A stretch of 64,000 nt of DNA from Kosakonia oryziphila (GCF_900094795.1 NZ_FMBC01000026.1:1-64000), one strand, 5' to 3'. Numbered from the stretch's first letter, positions 38,635-47,296 are shown. Program-made: numbers and translations. The notes: generated by a model not told the origin, from the letters alone.

Positions 38635-39975
38635 ATGTGTGATTCAACCGTACGTGCGCAGTACTTCTATAGCTCTCTTCGCACCCTGTCTCGTCTGATT
38701 TCCGCTGGGGTGCTGCTCGGTGCAGCGATGACCTCAGCCCAGGCGGTGACACTGAATGAGTGGGACATTTATAACTATCCGCAGCAGACAGAAGCAGTGG
38801 ATGAAGCGGTCAAAGTGTTTCAGCAACAGAATCCCGGCATTGTCATCCAGCGTTCTGTGCACTCCTTCGAAGATACCCGTATCCCGCTCAAACTGGCGCT
38901 GACCGCAGGTGATGGTCCGCAGATCGCCCAGGTTAACCAGGGCGGTGGAGACATGGGTTCTCTGGTGAAAGACAAACTGCTTTGGCCGCTGGATGAGTAT
39001 GCCAAAACCTACGGCTGGACAACGCATTTTCCGGATTCAATCCTGAAACGTAACCGCTGGTCAGATAATCAGGACTTCGGTAGCGGCAAACTGTATGGCA
39101 TCGCCAGCCTCGGTGAAATGGTCGGCCTGTATTACAACAAAGCGTTGTTGGATAAAGCCGGTATTGCCGTGCCAAAAACCCTCGCCGAGTTGGAACAGGC
39201 GATGAAAAAACTGAAAGCGCAGGGCACCCCGCCAATGATGCTGGGGTTGCTGGATGGCAACATGGGCCAGCAATTGCTCAGTACCATCTGGGAAGCACAG
39301 ATCGAAAGCAGCGACCGTAAAAAACTCGATGACCTGATTTACGATGTGGGCGGTACCTTTAAAGATGACAAGCTGGTGAAGGCCGCCAATATGATGAAAA
39401 GCTGGAACGACAAAGGCTATTTCTTCACTGGCTACCAGGGGATTGGCCACGACGATGCCGCCACGCTGTTCCAGAACGGGCAGGCCGCCTTCCTGGTGAG
39501 CGGTACCTGGTATCTGGGACAGTTCAAAGACAATAAAGATATTCATTTTGCTGCAATGCCGATGGGTGAGGGCGTGCAACATGCGCTGATGGTAGGAGGA
39601 ACTGACCTGGCATTTTCCATCACCAGCACGGCAAAAACCAAAGAACAGCAGGATGCCGCCGCAAAATTCATCGACTATATCGTGTCGGATGAGATGGCGA
39701 ACCGCTGGCTGAAAGTGGGCTTTCTGCCCGCCAGCGCCAGCAAAAATGCACAGATCCCGGCTGATAATCCGTTGCTGGCCGAGACCTACCAGGTCTGGGT
39801 AACGCTGAACCAGCATGATGGCCTCGGGCATTATGTGGACTGGGCGACCCCGACCATGAACACCGAACTGAATCAGAACGTGCAGCAGCTACTGGCCGGA
39901 CGGCAAACCGCCGAGCAGATGGTCGCCAGGTTCGATGACAACTATCAAAGCTACCTGAAAACCCTGAAGCACTGA
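38635..39975 (+). CDS. Sugar ABC transporter substrate-binding protein, CUT1 type (446 aa)
   Basis: A signal peptide with an unusually long N-region (about 25 residues; hydrophobic [17 protein letters not shown], cleavage near residue 37) precedes a family-1 solute-binding protein ([70 protein letters not shown]). It would bind an oligosaccharide or sugar derivative in the periplasm. ATG 38635 is taken as the start; TTG 38617 is in frame but overlaps the GGAG box. It is the first gene of the binding protein-permease-permease operon; the ATPase is on the other strand upstream. Confidence 0.9.
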   Translation: MCDSTVRAQYFYSSLRTLSRLISAGVLLGAAMTSAQAVTLNEWDIYNYPQQTEAVDEAVKVFQQQNPGIVIQRSVHSFEDTRIPLKLALTAGDGPQIAQVNQGGGDMGSLVKDKLLWPLDEYAKTYGWTTHFPDSILKRNRWSDNQDFGSGKLYGIASLGEMVGLYYNKALLDKAGIAVPKTLAELEQAMKKLKAQGTPPMMLGLLDGNMGQQLLSTIWEAQIESSDRKKLDDLIYDVGGTFKDDKLVKAANMMKSWNDKGYFFTGYQGIGHDDAATLFQNGQAAFLVSGTWYLGQFKDNKDIHFAAMPMGEGVQHALMVGGTDLAFSITSTAKTKEQQDAAAKFIDYIVSDEMANRWLKVGFLPASASKNAQIPADNPLLAETYQVWVTLNQHDGLGHYVDWATPTMNTELNQNVQQLLAGRQTAEQMVARFDDNYQSYLKTLKH

Positions 39976-40032
39976 TAATTCCGGCCCGACAGTGATGCCG
40001 GGCCGCTGACAGGCCTGCAAGCGAGTACGGTT

Positions 40033-40905
40033 ATGCTGAACAAATCTGCCTGGCGCAATGCGCTCTATCTTCTGCCCGCGGTGCTGGTATACGCGGTTTT
40101 TCTGCTGGCGCCGTTGCTGGCGTCGCTGGGTATCAGTTTTACCGACTGGGACGGCACTTCCATGCCTGTCTTCAGCGGCATCAGCAACTACATGCGTATG
40201 TTCAGCGATCCGGTGTTCTGGGTGGCGCTGGGCAACAACGCAGTGCTGATGTTGTTCTACACCTTGTTGCCGATTGGTGTCGGCTTGCTGCTGTGCAGCT
40301 TCCTGTATGAAACGCGCAATAATAAAGAGCGTAGCTTACTGCGCATTTTCTTCTTCCTGCCTTATATCATGCCGATGGCAGTCCTTGGCGTGGTGTGGCG
40401 CTGGTTATACAACCCGGCATTTGGCCCGATCGACCAACTACTGCGAGCGATTGGTCTGCCGCAGATGGCCCTTTCATGGCTGGGGGATTTCAACTGGGCG
40501 TTGCCTGCCGTGGGGTTGGTGGCAACCTGGTACTTCTTTGGCTTTTGCCTGGTGTTGTTTATGGCGGGATTGCAGCGCATGGATCCCTCATTGCTGGAGG
40601 CTGCCGATCTGGATGGCTCCTCGCGGCGGCAAAAATTTATGCGTATCACGCTGCCGTCACTGCGCCCGGAACTTCGTATCGCGCTGTTGCTGACGGTCAT
40701 TGCCAGTCTGAAAGCCTTCGATCTGGTCTACGTGATGACCCAGGGCGGGCCGGGCACCTCAACCATGGTCACCAATCTCTTTATGTATAAGCAGGGCTTT
40801 GACCTGCATTACTTCGGCTATGCTTCGGCGGTTGCGGTGTTCAGTATGATGATTGTTTTGTTGATCAATGCGTTAATCCACTTTGCTATCCGGGAGCGTC
40901 ACTAA
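40033..40905 (+). CDS. Sugar ABC transporter permease, MalF/UgpA type (290 aa)
   Basis: A six-segment permease with the EAA loop LLEAADLDGSSRRQKFMRITLPSLRPEL. The N-terminal LLPAVLVYAVFLLAPLLASLGISFTDW is the standard first helix for CUT1 permeases. It forms a heterodimer with the next gene's product. The stop overlaps the start of that gene by one base (TAATG). Confidence 0.92.
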   Translation: MLNKSAWRNALYLLPAVLVYAVFLLAPLLASLGISFTDWDGTSMPVFSGISNYMRMFSDPVFWVALGNNAVLMLFYTLLPIGVGLLLCSFLYETRNNKERSLLRIFFFLPYIMPMAVLGVVWRWLYNPAFGPIDQLLRAIGLPQMALSWLGDFNWALPAVGLVATWYFFGFCLVLFMAGLQRMDPSLLEAADLDGSSRRQKFMRITLPSLRPELRIALLLTVIASLKAFDLVYVMTQGGPGTSTMVTNLFMYKQGFDLHYFGYASAVAVFSMMIVLLINALIHFAIRERH

Positions 40906-41720
40906 TGCGTGGCACGCCAGTCGTTTTTCGTGCGCTTATCTGGATCGTGGCGCTGATGACCATTATGCCATTCCTGATGGCATTGATGACCTCATTCAAA
41001 ACCCAGATGGAGCTGTTCCAGGGTGTCTTTACCTTGCCTGCGTCGCTCAACTTTAAAAACTACGTCACTGCCTGGCAGCAGGGCCATTTTAATGTTTATT
41101 TTATGAACTCGGTGCTGGTGGTGATCCCAGTCGTGATTTGCAGCATTCTGCTCGGCATTTTGGCCGGTTTTGGTTTTGCGTGGCTGAAGATCCCCGGTAA
41201 AAAGGTCGTGGCGGCGTTGCTTGGCCTTGGCATGGTGCTGCCGAGTGAAGCTTTTATTATCCCGCTGTATCACGAGCTGCGCTGGATGGGGCTGACCAAT
41301 ACTTACCTGGCACTGATTCTGCCGCAGATTGCCCTGTCGCTGCCGTTTACCACGCTGATGATCGCCACCACACTGCAACAGGTGCCGCGCGAGTTGGTGG
41401 AAGCTTCAGTGATGGACGGCGCATCACGACGCAAAATTCTGTGGGGTATTCTGGTGCCCGCCATCTGGCCAACGTTATCGACACTGGCGCTGCTGCTGTT
41501 TATATGGACCTGGAACGAGTTCCTGATCCCCCTGATTCTGGTGAATAAAGATGAGCTGCGCACGCTGCCGATCGGCATGATGTTTTTTCAGAACAAAAAC
41601 ACCATTGATATCCCGGTGCTGATGGCGGGGGCGATGATCGTCATACTGCCTCTGGTGTCTGTGTTCCTGGTATTCCAGCGTAAATTTATCAGTGGTGTGA
41701 CTGAAGGCGCGGTGAAATAA
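40905..41720 (+). CDS. Sugar ABC transporter permease, MalG/UgpE type (271 aa)
   Basis: A second six-segment permease. Its EAA loop is ELVEASVMDGASRRKILWGILVPAIWPTL, and the C-terminus QRKFISGVTEGAVKG-like (QRKFISGVTEGAVK) is typical for MalG-type subunits. It completes the importer with the gene at 40033 and the ATPase at 36404. No glycosidase or phosphatase gene follows; the next operon is unrelated. Confidence 0.92.
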   Translation: MRGTPVVFRALIWIVALMTIMPFLMALMTSFKTQMELFQGVFTLPASLNFKNYVTAWQQGHFNVYFMNSVLVVIPVVICSILLGILAGFGFAWLKIPGKKVVAALLGLGMVLPSEAFIIPLYHELRWMGLTNTYLALILPQIALSLPFTTLMIATTLQQVPRELVEASVMDGASRRKILWGILVPAIWPTLSTLALLLFIWTWNEFLIPLILVNKDELRTLPIGMMFFQNKNTIDIPVLMAGAMIVILPLVSVFLVFQRKFISGVTEGAVK

Positions 41721-41906
41721 ACCCCCAAGGCTGACATCACCAGCCATTTTCTGTCCTTACGACGAGGCCTCCGAACTGATGCTACCGGGGTGAGTGTAGC
41801 GCTGGGGGCGTCGGTCACTGAGCTCTGGTAACACCGCCATTGAATATAGAACCCTTTTCAGATGCCTGCCTGAGCGAAGTTGATTCTCCCTGAACAAAAA
41901 ATGGGT

Positions 41907-41958
41907 TTGACATCTTTGATGTTAACTGATTATAAGTGTACATACTACATGTTCACTT
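41907..41958 (+). promoter_or_regulatory. Promoter and MarR-type operator of the SRPBCC-marR operon
   Basis: TTGACA (41907-41912) and TATAAG (41931-41936) form a promoter with an 18-bp spacer. AAGTGTACAT (41934-41943) and ATGTTCACTT (41949-41958) are near-perfect inverted arms (one mismatch) with a 5-bp spacer that begin inside the -10 box. Position and symmetry suggest autoregulation by the MarR protein encoded second in the operon. Confidence 0.7.
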
Positions 41959-41980
41959 ACTACATCGGGTGAGAAATTTC

Positions 41981-42412
41981 ATGAACAAAGACAACGTCTG
42001 GAGTAAGTCTTATACGCTTACTGTAAACAGCACGCCGAAAGCAATATGGCAGGCATTTGTCGACACAGCTAACTGGAAGCGATGGAACCCTGGCGTAAAG
42101 TCAATCGCTATCGAGGGGCCATTTCATACGGGAACATGGTTCACGATGGAGTTGCCTGAAGGGGATGTTATCCGTAGTCAGCTTATCGATGTTTCTGAAG
42201 AAAAGTATTTCGTTGATGAGACCTGGGTAGATGAAACGCTGGTCAACGTTGAACATCGTATTGAAGCAGCAGATTCCTGTCGCAGCATGTTGATTTATGC
42301 CATTAGTACGCAAGGGCCCCAGGCTCAGGCTTTCGGAGAGGGAATAAGCTCGGACTTCCCTGAGGTGATGGCTGGACTGGCAAAATACCTTGCTGAAACA
42401 GGTTCAATGTAA
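41981..42412 (+). CDS. SRPBCC-family (START-like) protein (143 aa)
   Basis: A Bet v1/SRPBCC helix-grip protein: an N-terminal strand SYTLTVNSTPKAIWQAFVDTANWKRWNPGVKS and a later GTWFTMELPEGDVIRSQL strand pair are typical of the polyketide cyclase/dehydrase-like group. Such proteins bind hydrophobic small molecules in a pocket; no catalytic residues can be assigned. ATG 41981 is chosen because the longer frame (from 41936) begins inside the operator. The MarR gene starts directly after the stop (TAAATG), so the two are coupled and might share a ligand. Confidence 0.8.
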   Translation: MNKDNVWSKSYTLTVNSTPKAIWQAFVDTANWKRWNPGVKSIAIEGPFHTGTWFTMELPEGDVIRSQLIDVSEEKYFVDETWVDETLVNVEHRIEAADSCRSMLIYAISTQGPQAQAFGEGISSDFPEVMAGLAKYLAETGSM

Positions 42413-42868
42413 ATGGCATCTGCAAGCAATAAACCTCTTCCCAGCGCTTTCGAAGGGCCGGACGATAGCCCGGGCTATTTAATGTGGCGAGTGTCAAATA
42501 GCTGGCAACGCGAACAACGAAATGCCCTGCAACACTTAGGCCTGACACACACACAGTTTGTCGTTCTGGCTGTAGCCAGTTGGTTTGAGGAAAAAGAGGT
42601 ACTGACGCAAATACGGTTATCACAGCTAACCGGGAGCGATACGATGACGATTTCTCAGGTCGTTCGTGTACTTGAAAAAGCAGGTTATCTGCAGCGTATT
42701 CCCCATCAAAAAGACACGCGTTCCAAAGTGATTAGGGTAACAAAAGCAGGTCGGGAGTTGGCTGAACAAGCTGTGCAGGTGGTAGAAGCAACTGATAAGA
42801 AATTTTTTATGCCGCTTGGAGATAATGGGCAATCCCTGATTACTTTGTTCCGAAAACTTCTCAGATAG
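42413..42868 (+). CDS. MarR-family transcriptional regulator (151 aa)
   Basis: A winged-helix dimeric repressor: HLGLTHTQFVVLAVASWF, the recognition region LTQIRLSQLTGSDTMTISQVVRVLEKAGYLQR, and the wing RIPHQKDTRSKVIRVTKAG. It begins immediately after the SRPBCC stop codon. An inverted repeat overlapping the operon promoter is its probable operator. Members respond to phenolic or other small aromatic ligands, but the ligand is unknown. Confidence 0.9.
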   Translation: MASASNKPLPSAFEGPDDSPGYLMWRVSNSWQREQRNALQHLGLTHTQFVVLAVASWFEEKEVLTQIRLSQLTGSDTMTISQVVRVLEKAGYLQRIPHQKDTRSKVIRVTKAGRELAEQAVQVVEATDKKFFMPLGDNGQSLITLFRKLLR

Positions 42869-43273
42869 CGCCGACAAACATTGAATATACATCTGCCAAA
42901 CCGTCAGGATTATTCTATGTGAATGCGTTTTTCTCTGCCGGTTATGGCGGCATCGATTCACTTTCCGCGGTTAGTCAGGCCATCACAAACGACATTGCGG
43001 ATATTTTAGTGCATGAATCAATGGGGCGTTGTCAGCATCGCCAGGTCATCCTCCAATAATTCGCGGTGTTCCTGGCGATCCTGATAGCCACGAACCATTT
43101 TATGAATGATGGAATAATGTGGACATAGTTAAGTTAGTCGATGTGCTTTATGCAGTCGCTACAGTTAATGTATAACATGCGTACGTATATTTTCGTTCGA
43201 TTGAGCGCCAGCTTCCACCGATGCCACAATTTTCGGCGATTCCGGCAATATCCCGCAGCAGGAATTTTTTGCT
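42869..43273. other. Gap with an orphan open frame before the DUF1003 gene
   Basis: A plus-strand frame open from inside the marR end reads GLFYVNAFFSAGYGGIDSLS and AVSQAITNDIADILVHE up to a TAA near 43057. It looks protein-like (amphipathic, C-terminal helix) but has no start of its own, so it may be the tail of a deleted lipoprotein-like gene. The rest (43060-43273) is AT-rich and probably holds the promoter of the next gene. Confidence 0.3.
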
Positions 43274-43765
43274 ATGCATACAGATAAAGAATTTCGTTTA
43301 TATCACCCCTTGAAGGGGATTGCGCATACCTTCGGCGAAGAGTGGTTTGCATTGAAAGCCGAAGCTTTCGCCCGTTTTTTCGGTACGCCGACATTCCTTA
43401 TTGGGCAGACTCTCGCGGTGATCGTGTGGATTGCTCTGAACTCTGTGGGCGTCGTGAAATTTGACCCCTATCCCTTTATTTTACTCAACCTGGCGTTCAG
43501 TATTCAGGCTGCTTATGCAGCTCCGCTGATCTTATTAGCGCAAACCCGACAGGCGGAGCGCGATCAGGCGCATGCACTGGCGGATGCGCAACACCGCGAA
43601 GATCTGGATGATGCAATGGCAAAGCGCCAGATGCTAGCCGAGGAGCAGTCGGCGCAACTGTTGGAATTACTGAAACAAAATACCCATCTGACCGAGCTGA
43701 CCCGGCAAATGGCCGAGCGTATCGAAACGCTCACAACGCAGCTTGCACAGCGTGAGCTCCACTGA
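43274..43765 (+). CDS. DUF1003 membrane protein (163 aa)
   Basis: Two adjacent membrane segments (FGTPTFLIGQTLAVIVWIALN and FDPYPFILLNLAFSIQAAYAAPLILLA) contain the DUF1003 signature, followed by QTRQAERDQAHALAD and a long helical coiled-coil tail rich in Gln, Glu and Leu to the C-terminus. The family has no established function; the tail suggests oligomerisation or a partner in the cytoplasm. It is convergent with chrA, with 67 bp between the stops. Confidence 0.85.
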   Translation: MHTDKEFRLYHPLKGIAHTFGEEWFALKAEAFARFFGTPTFLIGQTLAVIVWIALNSVGVVKFDPYPFILLNLAFSIQAAYAAPLILLAQTRQAERDQAHALADAQHREDLDDAMAKRQMLAEEQSAQLLELLKQNTHLTELTRQMAERIETLTTQLAQRELH

Positions 43766-43832
43766 CAGCAACAGTGAATGGCTGGTGATGGCTGGTTTCC
43801 GCAACCAGACCGTGCACGCTACGTCCGGAACT

Positions 43833-45038
43833 TCACAGTGTCACACTCAACAACCAGCCTGCGACACCACTACTCACTACGACCAGCCACGGCGGCAGCT
43901 TCCAGAACATCAGGGCGATGAGTGCCACAAGGGCAAGGCCGAAGTCTTGCGGTGTGTGAATCGCGCTCGTCCATACTGGTTGATAGAGCGCTGCCAACAG
44001 CAGGCCAACCACGGCTGCATTAATACCCAACAACGCTGCTTGCGTACGGGTATTGCGGCGCAGGCTTTCCCAGAACGGCAATGCACCCACGATCAGCAGG
44101 AAGGACGGTGCGAAAATCGCCAGCAGACAGACCAGACCACCCAACCAGCCAGAGGGTGCCTGGTTCATTGAGGCTCCAAGAAACGCCGCAAAGGTGAACA
44201 AAGGGCCAGGAACAGCCTGAGCAGCACCATAACCTGCCAGAAAGGTGTCATTACTGACCCAGCCGGAAGGCACCACTTCAGCTTGCAATAACGGCAGCAC
44301 GACATGCCCACCACCAAAGACCAGAGCTCCGGTTCGGTAGAACGTTTCCACCATTAACAGCGTCTGATTTGGCAATATCGCTGTCAGCAATGGCAACCCT
44401 ATCAGAAGCATAAAAAACAGCGTGAGCCAGAACAATCCGACGCGACGCCGTACAGAAATAGGCAACGGGTCATGTACCGCCACTTGTTGAGGTTTGAACA
44501 GCAACAAGCCAATGACTGCTGCAATGACGATACACCCCACCTGTCCCCAGGTGGACGGTACAAGAAGAACAAAGCAGGTCGCCGCCGCCATGATAGTGAT
44601 ACGTGGTAGATCCGGGCAGAGATTGCGGGCCATGCCCCATACAGCTTGCGCGACCACTGCAACAGCCACCACCTTCAGCCCGTGCAACACGCCAGACGGC
44701 ATCGCATCCCCGTAACTGGCCATCCCCAGCGCAAAAAGGATCAGCGCAACTGCGGATGGCAGCGTGAAGCCGACCCATGCTGCCAATGCCCCGGTATAAC
44801 CGGATCGGGACAATCCGAGTGCTATACCGACCTGACTGCTTGCCGGGCCGGGCAGAAACTGGCACAGGGCTACCAAATCCGCATAGCTGCGCTCGGTCAA
44901 CCACTGTCTTCGCGTCACAAACTCATCGCGGAAGTAACCCAAATGGGCAATTGGGCCGCCGAAGGAGGTGAGGCCCAGTCGGAGGAAGATCATAAATATT
45001 GCCCAGGGGCTACGGTCAGTCCTGGTGGTTTCGGGCAT
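43833..45038 (-). CDS. chrA: ChrA, CHR-family chromate efflux transporter (401 aa)
   Basis: A long-chain CHR protein made of two homologous halves: the first holds FLRLGLTSFGGPIAHLGYFRDEFV and CQFLPGPASSQVGIALG, and the second has FYRTGALVFGGGHVVLPLLQAEVV and YGAAQAVPGPLFTFAAFLGA. The paired FGGP/FGGGH and PGP motifs are the family hallmark. It exports chromate in exchange for or together with ions and confers chromate resistance when expressed. No chrB regulator is adjacent. An imperfect inverted repeat lies 39 bp upstream of the start. Confidence 0.92.
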   Translation of the reverse strand: MPETTRTDRSPWAIFMIFLRLGLTSFGGPIAHLGYFRDEFVTRRQWLTERSYADLVALCQFLPGPASSQVGIALGLSRSGYTGALAAWVGFTLPSAVALILFALGMASYGDAMPSGVLHGLKVVAVAVVAQAVWGMARNLCPDLPRITIMAAATCFVLLVPSTWGQVGCIVIAAVIGLLLFKPQQVAVHDPLPISVRRRVGLFWLTLFFMLLIGLPLLTAILPNQTLLMVETFYRTGALVFGGGHVVLPLLQAEVVPSGWVSNDTFLAGYGAAQAVPGPLFTFAAFLGASMNQAPSGWLGGLVCLLAIFAPSFLLIVGALPFWESLRRNTRTQAALLGINAAVVGLLLAALYQPVWTSAIHTPQDFGLALVALIALMFWKLPPWLVVVSSGVAGWLLSVTL

Positions 45039-45076
45039 GGTCGTATCCAGATTACTGGTTTTGTTGGATTATTATA

Positions 45077-45102
45077 ATCGGGTTTCGATAACGAAATCCG
45101 AT
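45077..45102. promoter_or_regulatory. Inverted repeat in the chrA upstream region
   Basis: ATCGGGTTTCG (45077-45087) and CGAAATCCGAT (45092-45102) pair with one mismatch around ATAA. It lies just upstream of the chrA start and could be an operator or promoter-region hairpin. The rest of the 261-bp interval to the next gene shows nothing clear. Confidence 0.45.
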
Positions 45103-45299
45103 AAATGATCTAAGCTATGTTCCCCTTGATCTGATCCCCTCCTGAAAAAAGTGCGTGGAACTATTACCTGATTCCGATGGCTGTTATTGGACGATCTTCA
45201 TTTATGAAAATACGCACTCAATAAATTTTCGGATCGAAAACCAACCGCAAGCTGAATCGCCGCGAGGCCAACAGTCATTGAAGGGTGTTCAAAAGGATA

Positions 45300-45764
45300 C
45301 TAATCTGACTTATTTTTTACCATCTTACCGCTGTCATTTATACGATATGTTCCGCTATCTAAAATGAAATAAAGCCCAGTATTCTTGCTGTTGTTCACCA
45401 TAATGAGCGAATCTTTATCGATGCAATTTATTGGCGGTTTCATATCATCAAAACAAAGTCTGTCATACCCATCAGTTTCTTTATATCCATCACCGAAACA
45501 CCAAAAAATGACGGTAAAAAAACCATCTTGGGCAGGTTTGGGGATGTTATACATGTCCTTGAGCATTTTCTTATTTTTCAACCACCAATTGATTTTCCCC
45601 TGTTCGGTTAATGGGAAGTTTTTCACCAAAACATCGCTATAGTTACGTCTTTGGTGAACGGCTATGATCTCCACGGGGCGTAACGACAACCAGAGGAAGT
45701 AACTCAGCAGGGCGCAAATAACCAGTAATAACGCACAAATAACTTTTTTATTTTTAGATTTCAT
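45300..45764 (-). CDS. DUF943-family membrane-anchored protein (154 aa)
   Basis: One N-terminal membrane segment (VICALLLVICALLSYFLWLSL, residues about 9-29) and an exported domain of about 125 residues with DUF943 features (PVEIIAVHQRRNYSDVLVKNFPLTEQGKINWW and FWCFGDGYKETDGYDRLCF). It has a pair of cysteines in the folded part plus C113, which could form a disulfide. The gene overlaps the preceding DUF3289 gene by 11 bp, so the two are translated together. A periplasm-facing anchored protein right after a possible toxin is the usual form of an immunity protein; this role is inferred. The base composition is clearly more AT-rich than the backbone. Confidence 0.78.
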   Translation of the reverse strand: MKSKNKKVICALLLVICALLSYFLWLSLRPVEIIAVHQRRNYSDVLVKNFPLTEQGKINWWLKNKKMLKDMYNIPKPAQDGFFTVIFWCFGDGYKETDGYDRLCFDDMKPPINCIDKDSLIMVNNSKNTGLYFILDSGTYRINDSGKMVKNKSD

Positions 45765-46602
45765 AACAGCCCCCGGTAATCTCTACAGTGGCTTCCATAT
45801 TGGTCATAAATGGCTTGAAGCCAAACTGATTGTAGCGCTGGAGAACAAACCAGATACGAAAAAAATGGAACTGGCTGAATTTTGTATTCAGAATATCATC
45901 ACTATCCAGACCAAAATGGTCCTGAACTTTGTAATGCACTACTGCCCGGTATCGGTCATTTGCAATATGCAGTGATTTAATAGTGATATGCGTTGCCCAG
46001 GTATCATGGACGGTGATACCCATGCCATTATAATTATCCTGGAATCTGTCGAACTTTGGTAATTTACCACTTAGCACTGCATCTCTTAATCTGTCTCGGT
46101 TTTCTATTGGAAAATGCTTGCTTTCCCAGTCTATGTTTGTTCTAAAAGCTTTCGATAACAGAATGCGTGTACTGTTTCTCTCCGAAATATCTCTAACTAT
46201 CTGTTCTTTCAATGCCCTGTCGAGCGACATATCTCGAAACGGCGTACCGTTGCCGTTCTGCATGTGAGTGATCATCTTTTCGATCAGGTGACTGTACGGC
46301 CCGTAAAGGGAAAATTTACGGGATAACGAGCGGAACTCGTCAAACAGCATTGTGGCGCACTGCTGGCGGGTAACCTTTTCACCCTGGCCACGCAGATTAC
46401 AGCAGAACATGGACTGGGGGCGATCCATCGAGGAACGCAGGGTAAGCGTCCAGGGATCAACCCGGTCAGAAATATAGTCCAGCCGGTACTGGGATTTTAA
46501 CTGCGCTTCGGTCAGATCGCCGCAGCGCATATCTTTGGCGTGGTAGTCGTCCATCCGGTTTTGCGTGGTGAATATCGCACAGGGGAACTGTAGTGCGGCC
46601 AT
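45754..46602 (-). CDS. DUF3289-family protein, candidate toxin (282 aa)
   Basis: It resembles the enterobacterial DUF3289 (YPO3983-like) family. No signal peptide, but the N-terminus MAALQFPCAIFTTQNRMDDYHAKDM begins with the conserved-looking TTQNRMDDY and DMRCGDL region. The C-terminal half contains GMGITVHDTWATHITIKSL and VQDHFGLDSDDI, followed by an aromatic FFRIWFVLQRYNQFGFKPF. Asp, His and Tyr residues in these blocks could be catalytic, but no mechanism is known to me. Overlap with a membrane-anchored partner and position next to phage tail debris at argW suggest a bacteriocin- or effector-like role. AAGGA stands 11 bp before the ATG. Confidence 0.75.
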   Translation of the reverse strand: MAALQFPCAIFTTQNRMDDYHAKDMRCGDLTEAQLKSQYRLDYISDRVDPWTLTLRSSMDRPQSMFCCNLRGQGEKVTRQQCATMLFDEFRSLSRKFSLYGPYSHLIEKMITHMQNGNGTPFRDMSLDRALKEQIVRDISERNSTRILLSKAFRTNIDWESKHFPIENRDRLRDAVLSGKLPKFDRFQDNYNGMGITVHDTWATHITIKSLHIANDRYRAVVHYKVQDHFGLDSDDILNTKFSQFHFFRIWFVLQRYNQFGFKPFMTNMEATVEITGGCYEI

Positions 46603-46688
46603 CGTGATACATTCCTTGTGTTATCATCCTTTGAAGTCTTCACAGGGAATAATACGCAGTGAAAGGTCAGAGTGTAAACGCCGTACAG

Positions 46689-46725
46689 CCCCTGCCCGTA
46701 ATTTTTTACCGATTCCGGGCAGGGG
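46689..46725. terminator. Perfect GC-rich hairpin after the phage fragment
   Basis: CCCCTGCCCG (46689-46698) pairs perfectly with CGGGCAGGGG (46716-46725). It lies between the end of the tape-measure fragment and the DUF3289 start, with no T-run on the minus strand; it may be a terminator or phage-derived structure. Confidence 0.45.
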
Positions 46726-46738
46726 GATAGTGGACACT

Positions 46739-47173
46739 CTATGTCCTCAGGCCATCATCAAAATGCCATGTGGCATTTTTAAGATTTCCGGGGATCTCCT
46801 GCGCAATACCTTTCGCATCGGTGGCCTGTGTCTGGATCTCAATATTGTCAATCCGCACGTCTGTACGCTGTGAAACCTGCCGGGATGAATTGCTGATAGC
46901 GTTGCTGGTCATGGAAGTAATCGGATTGCTGGCCGCTGCCTGTAACTGCACCTGACCGCCATAGGCCATATCCTGCGCTGGTGGCGCTGGCGTAATGGGT
47001 TGTGCTTCGCTCTCAGCTTTTGCCACTTCGTCCTTACCCATACCGAACCAGCCTTTCACTTTCTGCCACGCTTCGCTAATTTTCCCAAAGCCTTTAAGGG
47101 CAATACCCACCACCTTACCAATCAGCTTTTCCTGGCCGTTCCACAGTTCGGTTATTTCTTTGCCTGCGCTGGT
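46739..47173 (-). pseudogene. Phage tail tape-measure protein, C-terminal fragment
   Basis: The frame is open from about 47173 (reading ITSAGKEITELWNGQEKLIG) and ends at 46739. Its content, WNGQEKLIGKVVGIALKGFGKISEAWQKVKGWF followed by a Gln/Ala-rich stretch and RTDVRIDNIEIQTQATDAKG, is the normal C-terminal part of P2-like tail tape-measure proteins (the SRQVSQRTDVRIDNI beta region). GTG 47113 could start a 124-residue product, but it would be only a fragment. Upstream the frame is cut by a stop at about 47180, close to argW. It is what remains of a prophage that probably used argW as its attachment site. Confidence 0.75.
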
Positions 47174-47296
47174 TATGCCCCTTCATGTGTGCGGATTGCA
47201 ATGGACGTCAAAACATTTACAGTGACTGTGAGGCCGCTAAATAAAAGGGGTTTAAAGGATTTTGTGGACTTTTCTGGAAGTAAAAATACTTGCGGA

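Noticed and set aside
39061..39831. A 256-codon frame antisense to the sugar-binding protein gene
   Set aside because: Its His/Gln-rich text follows from the coding strand; no supporting evidence.
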